From Algoriphagus hitonicola (GTDB lineage: Bacteria; Bacteroidota; Bacteroidia; Cytophagales; Cyclobacteriaceae): DNA of 64,000 nt. Location of the stretch: positions 62,001 through 126,000 of the forward strand of contig NZ_FOPC01000008.1 in assembly GCF_900113375.1 (NCBI RefSeq). The letters are read 5' to 3'. The notes beneath the pieces are model-generated. The model saw nothing but the letters and a program-made list of their open reading frames with translations, had not been told where the DNA came from and did no database searches. Numbering within the stretch: the stretch's first letter is position 1; every line of letters starts with the position of its first letter. The translations under genes were made by a program, and so were the position numbers. Of the stretch, positions 1 to 8,987 are shown piece by piece.

Positions 1-868
1 CGATGGCATGCAGGCGTTTCGACCGGATGTTGCGATTTTGACCAATATCACTCCAGATCACCTAGATCGCTATGAATACCAATTCGATAATTATATCGCT
101 TCCAAGTTCCGCCTCTTTCAGGCACAAAAGCAAAAGGACTTTTCCATTTTCTACGATCAAGATGAAGGCAGTAAGAAGGGAATCGGCCGCCAGAAAATCC
201 GCTCTAAAAAATTATGGATTTCCCTGGAACATGAAGTAGAAAACGGGGCCTTTGTCCAGGATGGTGAATTTGTGATTCGTCTCCAAGACGAGGAAGTACG
301 AATTCCAATCAGTTCGCTCTCGATCAAAGGAAAGCATAACCGCCTGAATGCCCTTTTTGCCATCACAGCAGCAAGGATTGCTGGAGCTAGTCGGGAGCAA
401 ATCCTAGACGGCATTCAGTCTTTTGAAAATGCTCCACACAGGATGGAATTTGTCGGTATGGTAGATGGCGTCCGATTTACCAATGACAGTAAAGGAACCA
501 ATGTGGAGGCCACCACTTATGCCTTGGAAAGCTATGACGAGCCCATTGTGTGGATAGCGGGTGGAGTGGACAAAGGAAATGATTATACCGCGCTAAAGGA
601 ACTCGTCAAAAACCGTGTTTTGGCCTTGATATGTCTTGGGAAGGAAAACCAAAAGCTAAAGCAAGCTTTCGAAAATATCATCCCAGAGATCAGTGAAACA
701 CAAGATATACGAGAGGCAGTCCGAAAAGGCTTGGAGTTATCGGCTGGCAAAGGAGTGGTGTTGCTTTCACCGGCATGTGCCAGTTTTGACCTATTTAAAA
801 ACTATGAAGATCGCGGTAATCAGTTTCGGGAAGCAGTGAAAAAATTAAAAATAGAATTAAACGCATGA
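1..868 (+). CDS. murD: UDP-N-acetylmuramoylalanine--D-glutamate ligase MurD (5' end cut by window)
   Basis: MurD adds D-glutamate to UDP-MurNAc-L-Ala in the cytoplasmic stage of peptidoglycan synthesis. The frame is open from the first base (reading D-G-M-Q from base 2), so the N-terminal Rossmann domain and the P-loop lie outside the window. Visible are the central Mur-ligase segment with NITPDHLDRY, the H-N-x-x-N-A-L-F-A block, and the C-terminal domain starting near TNDSKGTN, ending with SPACASFDLFKNYEDRG, which is typical of MurD. The stop overlaps the ftsW start by 4 bp (ATGA), so the two genes are translationally coupled. The family is certain; the true start is not visible. Confidence 0.95.
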   Translation, partial: DGMQAFRPDVAILTNITPDHLDRYEYQFDNYIASKFRLFQAQKQKDFSIFYDQDEGSKKGIGRQKIRSKKLWISLEHEVENGAFVQDGEFVIRLQDEEVRIPISSLSIKGKHNRLNALFAITAARIAGASREQILDGIQSFENAPHRMEFVGMVDGVRFTNDSKGTNVEATTYALESYDEPIVWIAGGVDKGNDYTALKELVKNRVLALICLGKENQKLKQAFENIIPEISETQDIREAVRKGLELSAGKGVVLLSPACASFDLFKNYEDRGNQFREAVKKLKIELNA

Positions 869-2040
869 ACCAGTTTAAAACATGGATTGATGAGCATTTC
901 AAAGGTGACCCGATCATTTGGGCTATCGTGATTTTGCTTTCTCTTTTCAGTATTCTGGTGGTATATTCTGCCACGGGTTCATTGGCGTATAAATATGCCG
1001 GTGGCAATACCGAGCTGTATCTTTTTAGACACTCAGCGCTGGTTTTTGCATCCTTGGTGGTGATGTGGTTTGCTCACAAAGTCCCCTATAGAAGCTATGC
1101 GCTTTATGCACGGCTTGCCATGTATTTGTCTATGCCGTTGCTTTTGATCACCTATCTTTTTGGCTCCAATATCAATGAGGCCAATCGCTGGCTGACCATA
1201 CCTGTGATAAATCAAGCCTTCCAGCCTTCGGATTTGGCAAAGTTGGCATTGATCACCGCACTTGCTGCGATGCTAGCCAAGCGACAAAACAACATCAAAG
1301 ACTTTAAAAGTACCTTCTTGCCCATCATCATTGCCATTGGGCTTATCAGCGGATTGATTGGCCTTGCCAATATGTCGACGGCTATTCTTTTGCTGTGTAC
1401 TTGCCTCTTGATCATGTTTATCGGTCGAGTACCGGTGAAGTACCTGGTGATGGTGGTCATGGTGGGAGTTTTGGGATTGACGGCGGCTATTTTTCTCGGT
1501 CAGCGGGGAGATACTTTCCGCTCCAGAATCGAAGATTTTACCGCGTCTTATTCAGACGAAAGCAAAATTCCTTTCCAGGCTGAGCAGTCTTACATCGCTA
1601 TTGCTACAGGAGGAGTGACAGGCAAAGGACCTGGAAACTCAGAGCAGCGTAATTCTCTGCCCCATCCTTACTCTGATTTTATCTATGCGATCATTATCGA
1701 GGAATATGGCATGATCGGAGGCGTGACGGTCCTTTTTTTCTACTTGGCTTTGCTTTATCGGGGAATGCGGATCGTGGCCAATTCCAACAAAGCATTTGGA
1801 GGACTTCTTTCGGCCGGTTTGAGCTTTGCCCTGGTGATTCAAGCCCTGATCAATATGGCTGTGGCCGTTGGGCTGGGACCGATTACGGGATTGCCTTTGC
1901 CATTATTGAGCATGGGAGGGACTTCGCTGGTCTTTACGGGGATATCTCTGGGAATTATTCTCAGTGTCAGCAGGGGAGATCATCAGGATGAGATGCAGAC
2001 AGGATCTGCCATGAATAGACCTAAAATGAAATTAGCCTAA
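865..2040 (+). CDS. ftsW: Peptidoglycan glycosyltransferase FtsW (SEDS family)
   Basis: A 391-residue polytopic inner membrane protein with about ten hydrophobic segments. SEDS proteins polymerise lipid II into glycan strands; FtsW does so at the division septum with its partner class B PBP. Family signatures are visible: a LPHPYSDFIYAIIIEEYG-type loop at about residues 265-282 and a GLPLPLLSMGGTS block near residue 342. FtsW rather than RodA is chosen because of its position between murD and murG in the division cluster. The ATG start overlaps murD by 4 bp, and murG follows with no gap. Confidence 0.95.
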   Translation: MNQFKTWIDEHFKGDPIIWAIVILLSLFSILVVYSATGSLAYKYAGGNTELYLFRHSALVFASLVVMWFAHKVPYRSYALYARLAMYLSMPLLLITYLFGSNINEANRWLTIPVINQAFQPSDLAKLALITALAAMLAKRQNNIKDFKSTFLPIIIAIGLISGLIGLANMSTAILLLCTCLLIMFIGRVPVKYLVMVVMVGVLGLTAAIFLGQRGDTFRSRIEDFTASYSDESKIPFQAEQSYIAIATGGVTGKGPGNSEQRNSLPHPYSDFIYAIIIEEYGMIGGVTVLFFYLALLYRGMRIVANSNKAFGGLLSAGLSFALVIQALINMAVAVGLGPITGLPLPLLSMGGTSLVFTGISLGIILSVSRGDHQDEMQTGSAMNRPKMKLA

Positions 2041-3150
2041 GTGAGTACGCAGACGACATATCGACTTTTGATCAGCGGAGGAGGAACCGGCGGGCATATT
2101 TATCCGGCGATAGCCATTGCCAATGCCTGGATGGAGCGTCATCCTGACACGGAAATTCAATTTGTAGGAGCCTTGGGCAAAATGGAAATGCAAAAAGTGC
2201 CTGAAGCAGGGTATTCCATCATTGGACTGCCGGTGGCAGGACTTCAGCGGAGCTTGACTTTAGCTAATCTTAGCTTTCCGATCAAGTTGTTTAAAAGCCT
2301 GCGGAAAGCTTTTCAGATCGTCAAGGAATTCAAACCGCATGCAGTCATCGGAGTGGGAGGATATGCCAGTGGCCCGGTACTGTACGCAGCTCAGAAAAAG
2401 GGCATTCCTACTTTGATTCAGGAGCAAAATTCCTACGCGGGACTTACCAATAAAATTCTGGCCAAAAAGGCTAAAAAAATATGTGTAGCCTATCCGGATA
2501 TGGAGCAGTTTTTCCCAATTCAGAATTTGGTCTACACCGGAAATCCAGTTCGAAAGGACTTGTTGAAGTTGGATGGAAAACGTGAAAAAGCACTGAGTCA
2601 TTTTAGACTAGATCCAGATCGAAAGACCGTTTTGGTACTGGGAGGATCTTTGGGTGCTCGCACCTTGAATCAGGGTATGGTAAAAGATATGGATGCGTTT
2701 GACCGAGATGGCTATCAGGTCTTGTGGCAGTGTGGCAAATTTTATTTCAAAGACATGCTTTCCATAGTGGAAAATTCAGGTCTAGCCCATATCCACTTGA
2801 GAGAATTTATCCGGGAAATGGATTTGGCTTATGCTGTGTCGGATGTGATTATTTCGAGAGCAGGAGCCTTGTCGGTTTCAGAGTTGGCACTGGTCGGTAA
2901 GCCAGTCATATTCATCCCCTCTCCCAATGTCGCCGAAGATCATCAAACCAAAAATGCAATGGCTTTTGTCAATCACCATGCAGCCTTGCTTTTAAAAGAT
3001 CATGAGGCGGTAGGAAAATTCAAAACGACTATAGATCAGGTTTTGGGAGATCCTGAGTTGGAAAAAAATCTTGGACAAAACATCAAAAGTCTGGCGAGGC
3101 CCGAAGCGGCTGAAGCTATCATAAATGAAATTGAAAAACTGGTAGCGTGA
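2041..3150 (+). CDS. murG: UDP-N-acetylglucosamine--undecaprenyl-PP-MurNAc-pentapeptide transferase MurG
   Basis: MurG is a GT-B glycosyltransferase on the inner face of the cytoplasmic membrane that converts lipid I to lipid II. The 369-residue protein carries the N-terminal glycine-rich loop SGGGTGGHIYPA (residues 12-23) and, in the C-terminal domain, the donor-binding segment around ISRAGALSVSELALVGKP (from about residue 271). The start is a GTG directly after the ftsW stop codon TAA, with no spacer, which implies coupled translation. Length and motifs are normal for the family. Confidence 0.95.
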   Translation: MSTQTTYRLLISGGGTGGHIYPAIAIANAWMERHPDTEIQFVGALGKMEMQKVPEAGYSIIGLPVAGLQRSLTLANLSFPIKLFKSLRKAFQIVKEFKPHAVIGVGGYASGPVLYAAQKKGIPTLIQEQNSYAGLTNKILAKKAKKICVAYPDMEQFFPIQNLVYTGNPVRKDLLKLDGKREKALSHFRLDPDRKTVLVLGGSLGARTLNQGMVKDMDAFDRDGYQVLWQCGKFYFKDMLSIVENSGLAHIHLREFIREMDLAYAVSDVIISRAGALSVSELALVGKPVIFIPSPNVAEDHQTKNAMAFVNHHAALLLKDHEAVGKFKTTIDQVLGDPELEKNLGQNIKSLARPEAAEAIINEIEKLVA

Positions 3151-4553
3151 GTTTTAAAAACATACATAGCGTCTATTTTCTAGGTATCGGTGGGATAGGG
3201 ATGAGTGCCCTTGCCCGTTGGTTTCATAAGGAAAGCTATGCGGTTGCCGGATATGACAAAACACCTTCTCCGCTGACCGATGAACTGATTGCAGAAGGTA
3301 TTGAAATCAGCTTTGAGGACCATTCTGAGACGATTCCACAGTCTTTCTTGACTGATAAATCCAAAGTGATGGTAGTTTGGACTCCTGCTGTTCCCAAAGA
3401 GTCAAGGTTGTTGTGTTTTTTCCAGGAAGAGCAATTTGACTTGAAAAAGCGATCGGAGATTTTGGGGATGTTGACCGAAAACCACTACAGCATAGCAGTG
3501 GCCGGAACTCACGGAAAAACAACCACATCCTCATTGATCGCCCATATTTTCAAAGCATCGGGCAGATCGATGGTGGCCTTTTTGGGAGGAATTACCCAAA
3601 ACTATCAAACCAACCTTGTGCTCAATCAGCAAAAGGGAGAACCGGTAATGGTCGTGGAGGCAGATGAATTTGATCGCTCTTTTCTCCGACTCAATCCGAA
3701 TGAATCAGTCATCACCAGCGTGGATGCGGATCATTTGGATATTTACGGGGACGAAGATCATTTACTTGATGGCTTTAAGGAATTTATTAAAAAACTAAAG
3801 AAAAAAGGACGCCTCTACATTCAGCAGAATGCTGCTCAAAAACTTGGTTCGGAAGCACTTCCATCTAAGCGATTGACCATTTATGGCTTGCGGAGTGAAG
3901 GAGTCCATGCAGATAATATCCAGGCTAGACCTGGTTCATTTGTCTTTGATTTTATCAGTCCCAAAGTCATTATCAAAGGGTTGGAGCTTTTTATTCCAGG
4001 ATTTCACAACGTAGAAAATGCTTTGGTGGCGATAAGTATAGCATTGTCTAATGATATCGAGCCTGATCAAATCAGAGAGGCTCTCAGCACTTTCAAAGGT
4101 GTGAAAAGGCGATTTGAAATTCACGTGAATGAAGGCGGGAAAATCTTCATCGATGACTATGCGCATCATCCCGAGGAGATCAGGGCATTTCTAAGTTCAG
4201 TGCGGGCTATGTTTCCGACTAAGCATTTGACGGTCGTATTTCAGCCGCATTTATTTACCCGAACCCGGGACTTTGCTCCGCAATTTTCTGAGAGTCTTTC
4301 CCTAGCGGATGAAGTTATTCTGTTGGAAATCTATCCGGCGAGAGAGTTGCCGATTCCAGGAGTCAATTCATCTATGCTGCTAGATGGGATTCAGTCTCAG
4401 GCTAAGCAGGTGATTGAAAAGACAGCGCTCATGGAGCTTTTGAAGGCAAGGGATCCTGAATTGCTGGTGACGATCGGTGCAGGCGATATTGATCGCTTGG
4501 TTCCCGATATCGCAGCATGGACACGTTCACGCACTAACCTCAATGAAGCATGA
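3147..4553 (+). CDS. murC: UDP-N-acetylmuramate--L-alanine ligase MurC
   Basis: MurC is the first amino-acid ligase of the peptidoglycan stem peptide. The 468-residue protein opens with the Rossmann motif FLGIGGIGMSALA (about residues 10-22), carries the Mur ligase P-loop AGTHGKTTTS (about 119-128), and has the C-terminal block DDYAHHPEEI typical of MurC. The start is GTG overlapping the murG stop by 4 bp (GTGA); ftsQ in turn overlaps its stop by 4 bp (ATGA). Ordinary in size and content; no anomaly seen. Confidence 0.95.
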   Translation: MSFKNIHSVYFLGIGGIGMSALARWFHKESYAVAGYDKTPSPLTDELIAEGIEISFEDHSETIPQSFLTDKSKVMVVWTPAVPKESRLLCFFQEEQFDLKKRSEILGMLTENHYSIAVAGTHGKTTTSSLIAHIFKASGRSMVAFLGGITQNYQTNLVLNQQKGEPVMVVEADEFDRSFLRLNPNESVITSVDADHLDIYGDEDHLLDGFKEFIKKLKKKGRLYIQQNAAQKLGSEALPSKRLTIYGLRSEGVHADNIQARPGSFVFDFISPKVIIKGLELFIPGFHNVENALVAISIALSNDIEPDQIREALSTFKGVKRRFEIHVNEGGKIFIDDYAHHPEEIRAFLSSVRAMFPTKHLTVVFQPHLFTRTRDFAPQFSESLSLADEVILLEIYPARELPIPGVNSSMLLDGIQSQAKQVIEKTALMELLKARDPELLVTIGAGDIDRLVPDIAAWTRSRTNLNEA

Positions 4554-5308
4554 GAAAAGCTAGGGTGAAAAAGGTCGTGACATTTATCATTCTCAATCTG
4601 GTTTTGATTGGGTTTATCGGGTTTGTAGAGAAACAAAGTCTGTATAAAACCTATCAGGGGCTGGAGGTTTCGATTGATGGGGAAAGCGGAGTGTACTTTG
4701 TAGAAGAGGCAGAAGTCAGAAAAATAATTGAAGCAAGTTTTCCAGAACTCAAAGTGGGATTGAGGCTGGGAGAGGTGCCGCTCAAAGGGATAGAGGACAG
4801 GATTTCCGGTCATCCCTTTGTCAAATTAGCGGATGCTACCGTCGGGCAGAAGGGAATTCTTCATCTTATGATCAACCAATATCAGCCGATCGCACGGATC
4901 GCTCGGCCCAATGCTGCAGACGGCTATATCACTACCGAGGGAAAAGTAATCCCGACTTCCTCATCCTATACCAGTAGAGTGTTGATCCTGGAAGGGCCTC
5001 ATGCCGAAAAGCTGCTGGATAAAGGAGATGTCATTAGCGAAATGCCGGAGTTGATGGACTTGATTCGCTTCATTTCAGAGGATGAATTTTGGAGAGCCCA
5101 AATCACCAGTTTGGAGGTCAACTCAGCCACTGATATCAGGATGTATCAGCAGGTAGGAAGTCAAGTGATCGAGTTTGGAGACGCATGGGATATCGCGGAC
5201 AAATTCAGCAGAGTTAAGATTTTCTATAAGGAAATTCTCCCGAGAAAAGGCTGGGATGCCTACCGTCGGGTCAGTGTAAAATTTAAGGATCAAATAGTTT
5301 GTGAATAA
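4550..5308 (+). CDS. ftsQ: Cell division protein FtsQ/DivIB
   Basis: A 252-residue bitopic membrane protein: a short basic N-terminus, one transmembrane segment at about residues 9-24, then a periplasmic region fitting a POTRA-like domain (about 38-110) and a beta domain. FtsQ bridges early and late divisome proteins. Sequence conservation in this family is low, so the call rests on topology, length and the exact position between murC and ftsA. It overlaps murC by 4 bp. The stop lies just before or inside the ftsA start region, depending on which ftsA start is used. Confidence 0.85.
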   Translation: MRKARVKKVVTFIILNLVLIGFIGFVEKQSLYKTYQGLEVSIDGESGVYFVEEAEVRKIIEASFPELKVGLRLGEVPLKGIEDRISGHPFVKLADATVGQKGILHLMINQYQPIARIARPNAADGYITTEGKVIPTSSSYTSRVLILEGPHAEKLLDKGDVISEMPELMDLIRFISEDEFWRAQITSLEVNSATDIRMYQQVGSQVIEFGDAWDIADKFSRVKIFYKEILPRKGWDAYRRVSVKFKDQIVCE

Positions 5309-5318
5309 TAGCTTGGAT

Positions 5319-6629
5319 ATGGAAAACGAAAAATTAATTGTCGGATTAGACATCGGTACCACAAAAATCTGTGCCATCGTCGGTCGAAAAAATGAATACG
5401 GAAAACTGGAAGTTCTCGGTATGGGCAAGGCGGTCTCTGACGGTGTGGAAAGAGGGGTGGTGACTAATATCGACAAAACGGTACATGCGATCCAAAAGGC
5501 CGTGGAGGAAGCCTCTGAAATGGCAGATGTGGAAATCGGCGAGGTAATCGTCGGGATAGCAGGTCAACATATCCAAAGCAAAATCCAAAGTGGGAGCATT
5601 ATGCGTCCGCCCACCGAAGACGAAATCACCATCGAGGACGTGCGGAGACTTTCTTCCGAAATGGAGAATATCCTGGTTCCTCCCGGTAATCGGATCATTC
5701 ATGTCATGCCTCAGGCCTATACGGTGGATTATGAGGGCGGCATCAAAGATCCGGTGGGAATGTCTGGATCCAAACTGGAGGCTGACTTTCACATCATTAC
5801 CGCACAGACTACCGCCATAAATAATATCAATCGCTGTGTGCGCAGAGCGGATTTGACTTCCAAGCAGTTGATCCTTGAGCCATTGGCGAGTTCGCTTTCG
5901 GTCCTCAGTGATGAGGAAAAGGAAGCCGGGGTGTGTCTGGTGGATATCGGTGGAGGTACGACGGATATTGCGATTTTTTATGAAAATATCATTCGCCACA
6001 CAGCCGTGATTCCGCTCGGAGGAAATATCATCACCAAAGACATCAAGGAAGGCTGCATGGTCATGCACAATCAAGCCGAATTGCTAAAAACCCGTTTTGG
6101 AAAGGCAATCGCAGAGGAAGCCAATCCCAATGAGATAGTTTCTATTCCTGGATTAAGAAATAGACCTCCAAAGGAAATTTCTATCCGAAATCTAGCTTCC
6201 ATTATTCAGGCTCGGATGGAGGAAATCATCGAAATCGTGCAGAATGAAATCATGCAAAGCCACCACTACAATAAGCTGGCTGGAGGGATTGTCATCACGG
6301 GAGGCGGTTCACAACTTCAGTGTATTTCCCAGCTTTTCGAATACCTGACCGGTCTCGATACCCGCATCGGTTATCCCAATGAGCATTTGGGGAAATCAGT
6401 CATTGACGAGGTCAAAAGTCCCATGTATGCCACCTCTGTGGGTTTGGTGTTGGCAGGATTCAAAGCCTTGGATGACCGGGAGGAGAATTACAACAAACGA
6501 ATCGCCAATGGCGGAGCCGCTATTCGAAAACCTAAGAAAGAATTCAATCCAAAAGATATTTTCCGAAACATCGGCGACAAGCTGAAAAGCATCATTCACG
6601 ATGATATCGGAGACGACAACGATTACTAG
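5319..6629 (+). CDS. ftsA: Cell division protein FtsA
   Basis: FtsA is the actin-like ATPase that tethers FtsZ to the membrane. The phosphate-1 loop GLDIGTTKICAIVGR is near the N-terminus, the phosphate-2 block VDIGGGTTDIAIF at about residue 208, and an adenosine-type VITGGGSQL segment near 324. The C-terminus contains a short KDIFRNIGDKLKSII stretch that could be the membrane-binding amphipathic helix. I chose the ATG at 5319 (436 aa) because homologues begin just before the GLDIGTT motif; an in-frame GTG at 5301 overlapping the ftsQ stop would add six residues. A strong hairpin lies downstream, before ftsZ. Confidence 0.94.
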   Translation: MENEKLIVGLDIGTTKICAIVGRKNEYGKLEVLGMGKAVSDGVERGVVTNIDKTVHAIQKAVEEASEMADVEIGEVIVGIAGQHIQSKIQSGSIMRPPTEDEITIEDVRRLSSEMENILVPPGNRIIHVMPQAYTVDYEGGIKDPVGMSGSKLEADFHIITAQTTAINNINRCVRRADLTSKQLILEPLASSLSVLSDEEKEAGVCLVDIGGGTTDIAIFYENIIRHTAVIPLGGNIITKDIKEGCMVMHNQAELLKTRFGKAIAEEANPNEIVSIPGLRNRPPKEISIRNLASIIQARMEEIIEIVQNEIMQSHHYNKLAGGIVITGGGSQLQCISQLFEYLTGLDTRIGYPNEHLGKSVIDEVKSPMYATSVGLVLAGFKALDDREENYNKRIANGGAAIRKPKKEFNPKDIFRNIGDKLKSIIHDDIGDDNDY

Positions 6630-6642
6630 GGCTTATGATTGG

Positions 6643-6673
6643 GGGAGATAAGCGGTCCTGCTGCTTATTTCCC
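6643..6673 (+). promoter_or_regulatory. Hairpin in the ftsA-ftsZ spacer
   Basis: GGGAGATAAGC (6643-6653) pairs with GCTTATTTCCC (6663-6673) over 11 positions, with one G-U wobble and a 9-nt loop. What follows is TTATTAAAAAAA rather than a T run, so it is not a standard intrinsic terminator. It may be a processing site, an RNA-stability element or a weak attenuator setting the FtsA:FtsZ ratio. The pairing is seen; the function is inferred. Confidence 0.5.
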
Positions 6674-6725
6674 TTATTAAAAAAACCTATTCAAAACGAA
6701 ATTCAAATTCACCAAAACAATAAAT

Positions 6726-8363
6726 ATGTCAGATAACATGAAAGATTACAGATTTGATCTTCCAAAAAATCAAAAGTCGATTATCAAAGTAATCGGTGTA
6801 GGTGGGGGCGGCTCCAATGCCGTAAACCACATGTTTGCTCAAGGAATTAAGGATGTGGAGTTTGTCGTAGTCAATACCGACGCACAAGCACTAAAATCCA
6901 GCCCGGTTCCTCTTAGACTTCAGCTCGGTGCCAACTTGACCGAAGGCCTTGGTGCAGGAGCCAATCCCGAGCAGGGAAAAAATGCAGCCATCGAATCCCA
7001 GGATGAAATCCGGGAGCTTTTGGCCGACAATACCAAAATGGTATTTATCACCGCAGGAATGGGTGGTGGTACCGGTACCGGTGCGGCTCCAATCATCGCC
7101 AAAATCGCAAAGGAACTCAATATCCTCACCGTGGGTATTGTGACCGCGCCATTTATGTTTGAGGGCAAAAAGAAAATGTCTGTCGCTCAGGCTGGAATCG
7201 AAGCGCTTCGCGAAAATTGTGACACGGTATTGGTTATTTTAAATGACAAACTCCGTGAAATCTATGGCAATTTGGCGATCCGAACTGCCTTTGGCAAAGC
7301 GGATGATATCTTGACTACAGCTGCCAAGTCGATTGCAGAGATCATCACGATTCATCAGGATGTCAATGTTGACTTTGAAGATGTGAAAACCGTGATGAAA
7401 GAAGCCGGTGCTGCAGTGATGGGTTCATCGACCGAGGAAGGCGAAGGTCGTGCTATCCGGGCAGCCGGAGCGGCAATATCTTCTCCACTACTCAACAACG
7501 TCGATATCAAAGGCGCACAAAAAATCCTACTTTCTATCATGTCCGGGGAGGACGAAGAACTCTCTATGGATGAGTTGAGTGAAATCACTGAATACATTCA
7601 GGAGAAAGCCGGAGATAATGCAGAGGTAATCTTTGGTCAGGGTATAGATCCTGAGCTAGGTAAGGCCATCCGAGTGACGGTAATAGCGACGGGATTTGAA
7701 ATGGACAGACTTTCCGGCACACTACCAAGAGTAGAATCCGAAGTGAAAGCAGCGCCAGCGCCAGTGGCGCAGAAGCCTGAACCAAAAGTAGAAGAAGATG
7801 ATGTCAAAACGGTGATCAATCTGGATTCGGGCAAGTCCGAAAAAGTCAAAGAAGAGCCGATTGGTAATACTTTCGTCTTTAATAGCCCGAAAAATCCAAC
7901 ACCTGCAAAGGTGGAAGAAGAGCCTACCATGCCTGCTCAGAAACAAGAGTCTTTTACCTTCGATTTCAAAAAAGCTGAGTCTAAGCCGGAGGTAAAACCC
8001 AGTGCTCCTGAGAAGATCGTTCATGACCTTTATGAAGAAGAAGCTGAGGAAAATGCAAAGCCTGCAGAATCCGAAAAATCAGAACCAGCCAAGCCTGGAT
8101 TTGCCAATGATTATTATGAGCAGATGAAGCAAAAGGCTATTCAAAGAGCGCATGAGCGATTTGAAAAACTCAAGGGTAGCAGATCTATCAATCCGACTCC
8201 TGAGGAGTTGAAAGAAAAACTCGAAGTACCTGCCTATTTGAGAAAAAATGTCTCTCTAAATGAGCCGGCTCATAGTTCTGAAAACAACATCAGTAAATTC
8301 AATGTCAGTGACGACAACGAAATTTTGGGTAATAACCGCTTTCTACATGACAATGTAGATTGA
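6726..8363 (+). CDS. ftsZ: Cell division protein FtsZ
   Basis: FtsZ is the tubulin-like GTPase that forms the cytokinetic ring. The core (about residues 15-335) has the nucleotide loop GVGGGGSNAV (24-33) and the tubulin signature GMGGGTGTGAAP (about 111-122). It is long, 545 aa, because of an acidic, Lys/Glu/Pro-rich linker of roughly 150 residues. The usual FtsA-binding peptide VPAYLRK is found at 501-507 and is followed by 38 more residues ending in NRFLHDNVD, so that peptide is not at the extreme C-terminus. The gene is 96 bp from ftsA and may have its own promoter. Its stop is 2 bp from the stop of the convergent flavin reductase gene. Confidence 0.97.
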   Translation: MSDNMKDYRFDLPKNQKSIIKVIGVGGGGSNAVNHMFAQGIKDVEFVVVNTDAQALKSSPVPLRLQLGANLTEGLGAGANPEQGKNAAIESQDEIRELLADNTKMVFITAGMGGGTGTGAAPIIAKIAKELNILTVGIVTAPFMFEGKKKMSVAQAGIEALRENCDTVLVILNDKLREIYGNLAIRTAFGKADDILTTAAKSIAEIITIHQDVNVDFEDVKTVMKEAGAAVMGSSTEEGEGRAIRAAGAAISSPLLNNVDIKGAQKILLSIMSGEDEELSMDELSEITEYIQEKAGDNAEVIFGQGIDPELGKAIRVTVIATGFEMDRLSGTLPRVESEVKAAPAPVAQKPEPKVEEDDVKTVINLDSGKSEKVKEEPIGNTFVFNSPKNPTPAKVEEEPTMPAQKQESFTFDFKKAESKPEVKPSAPEKIVHDLYEEEAEENAKPAESEKSEPAKPGFANDYYEQMKQKAIQRAHERFEKLKGSRSINPTPEELKEKLEVPAYLRKNVSLNEPAHSSENNISKFNVSDDNEILGNNRFLHDNVD

Positions 8364-8365
8364 GG

Positions 8366-8890
8366 TTAAAATTCAATCAGCATTTCAGCTTGGGTATGCA
8401 GTAGTTCTGAATACAGCCTGTTGGTGAGCAGGTTATCTGACATATTTTGCTCGATTTTGGCAAGCTTCGGTTTGAGAGCAAGGACGTGCATTCCCAAGTA
8501 ATGAAATATATCGGTGAGGTGGCTCAGTGCGATGCCACCTCCTCCGATACCTGACGAAAGGCCGACTAGTGCGGCTTTTTTGTTTCTAAAGGTATTGGGG
8601 TAGGTCATCCCATCGATAAAAGTTTTGAGTATTCCCGGGAATGAACCGTTGTATTCGGGCACGATAAAAACAAACTTTTTTCCAGAAGCCACCCGCTCAT
8701 GAAAGGCATTGTAGCCTTCGTTTTTGCCGTTATTTTCATAAAGTGCCGTATGGATAAAATCAGCAGGAAGATCTTCTAATTCTAATATTTCCGAATCCAT
8801 ACCCTTTTCAGCCAAAATCTCTTGATATAGAGAGGCGAGAATTTTGGAGACTGAGTTTTTTCGGTTGGTACCGACGATAATCTTGATCAT
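8366..8890 (-). CDS. NAD(P)H-dependent FMN reductase family protein
   Basis: A 174-residue flavodoxin-fold oxidoreductase. The FMN phosphate-binding loop GTNRKNSVS is at residues 7-15 and the isoalloxazine-contacting segment PEYNGSFPG at 78-86, followed by a glycine-rich GLSSGIGGGG stretch. Members reduce FMN, quinones, azo compounds or metals using NAD(P)H; the physiological substrate cannot be read from the sequence. Single gene, convergent with ftsZ and divergent from the purine phosphorylase gene. Confidence 0.85.
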   Translation of the reverse strand: MIKIIVGTNRKNSVSKILASLYQEILAEKGMDSEILELEDLPADFIHTALYENNGKNEGYNAFHERVASGKKFVFIVPEYNGSFPGILKTFIDGMTYPNTFRNKKAALVGLSSGIGGGGIALSHLTDIFHYLGMHVLALKPKLAKIEQNMSDNLLTNRLYSELLHTQAEMLIEF

Positions 8891-8957
8891 TTGAGAAAAT
8901 AATTTGAAAGTGATACAAGCTAAGTGGGGTAAAAGTTCGTAGATAGGCCAAGATTCC

Positions 8958-8965
8958 TATCTTTA
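8958..8965 (+). promoter_or_regulatory. Candidate -7 promoter box for the purine phosphorylase gene
   Basis: TATCTTTA matches the Bacteroidota -7 consensus TAnnTTTG in all but the last base and sits 22 bp before the ATG at 8988. The region about 19 bp upstream holds GTTC rather than TTTG, so the -33 element is weak. Pattern match only. Confidence 0.35.
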
Positions 8966-8987
8966 CCGACCAAAATTGAACTATCAT

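Noticed and set aside
5346..6074. Long minus-strand open frame opposite ftsA (242 codons)
   Set aside because: Antisense shadow of a certain gene; composition is His/Ile-rich as expected from reversed codons and it has no recognisable domain.
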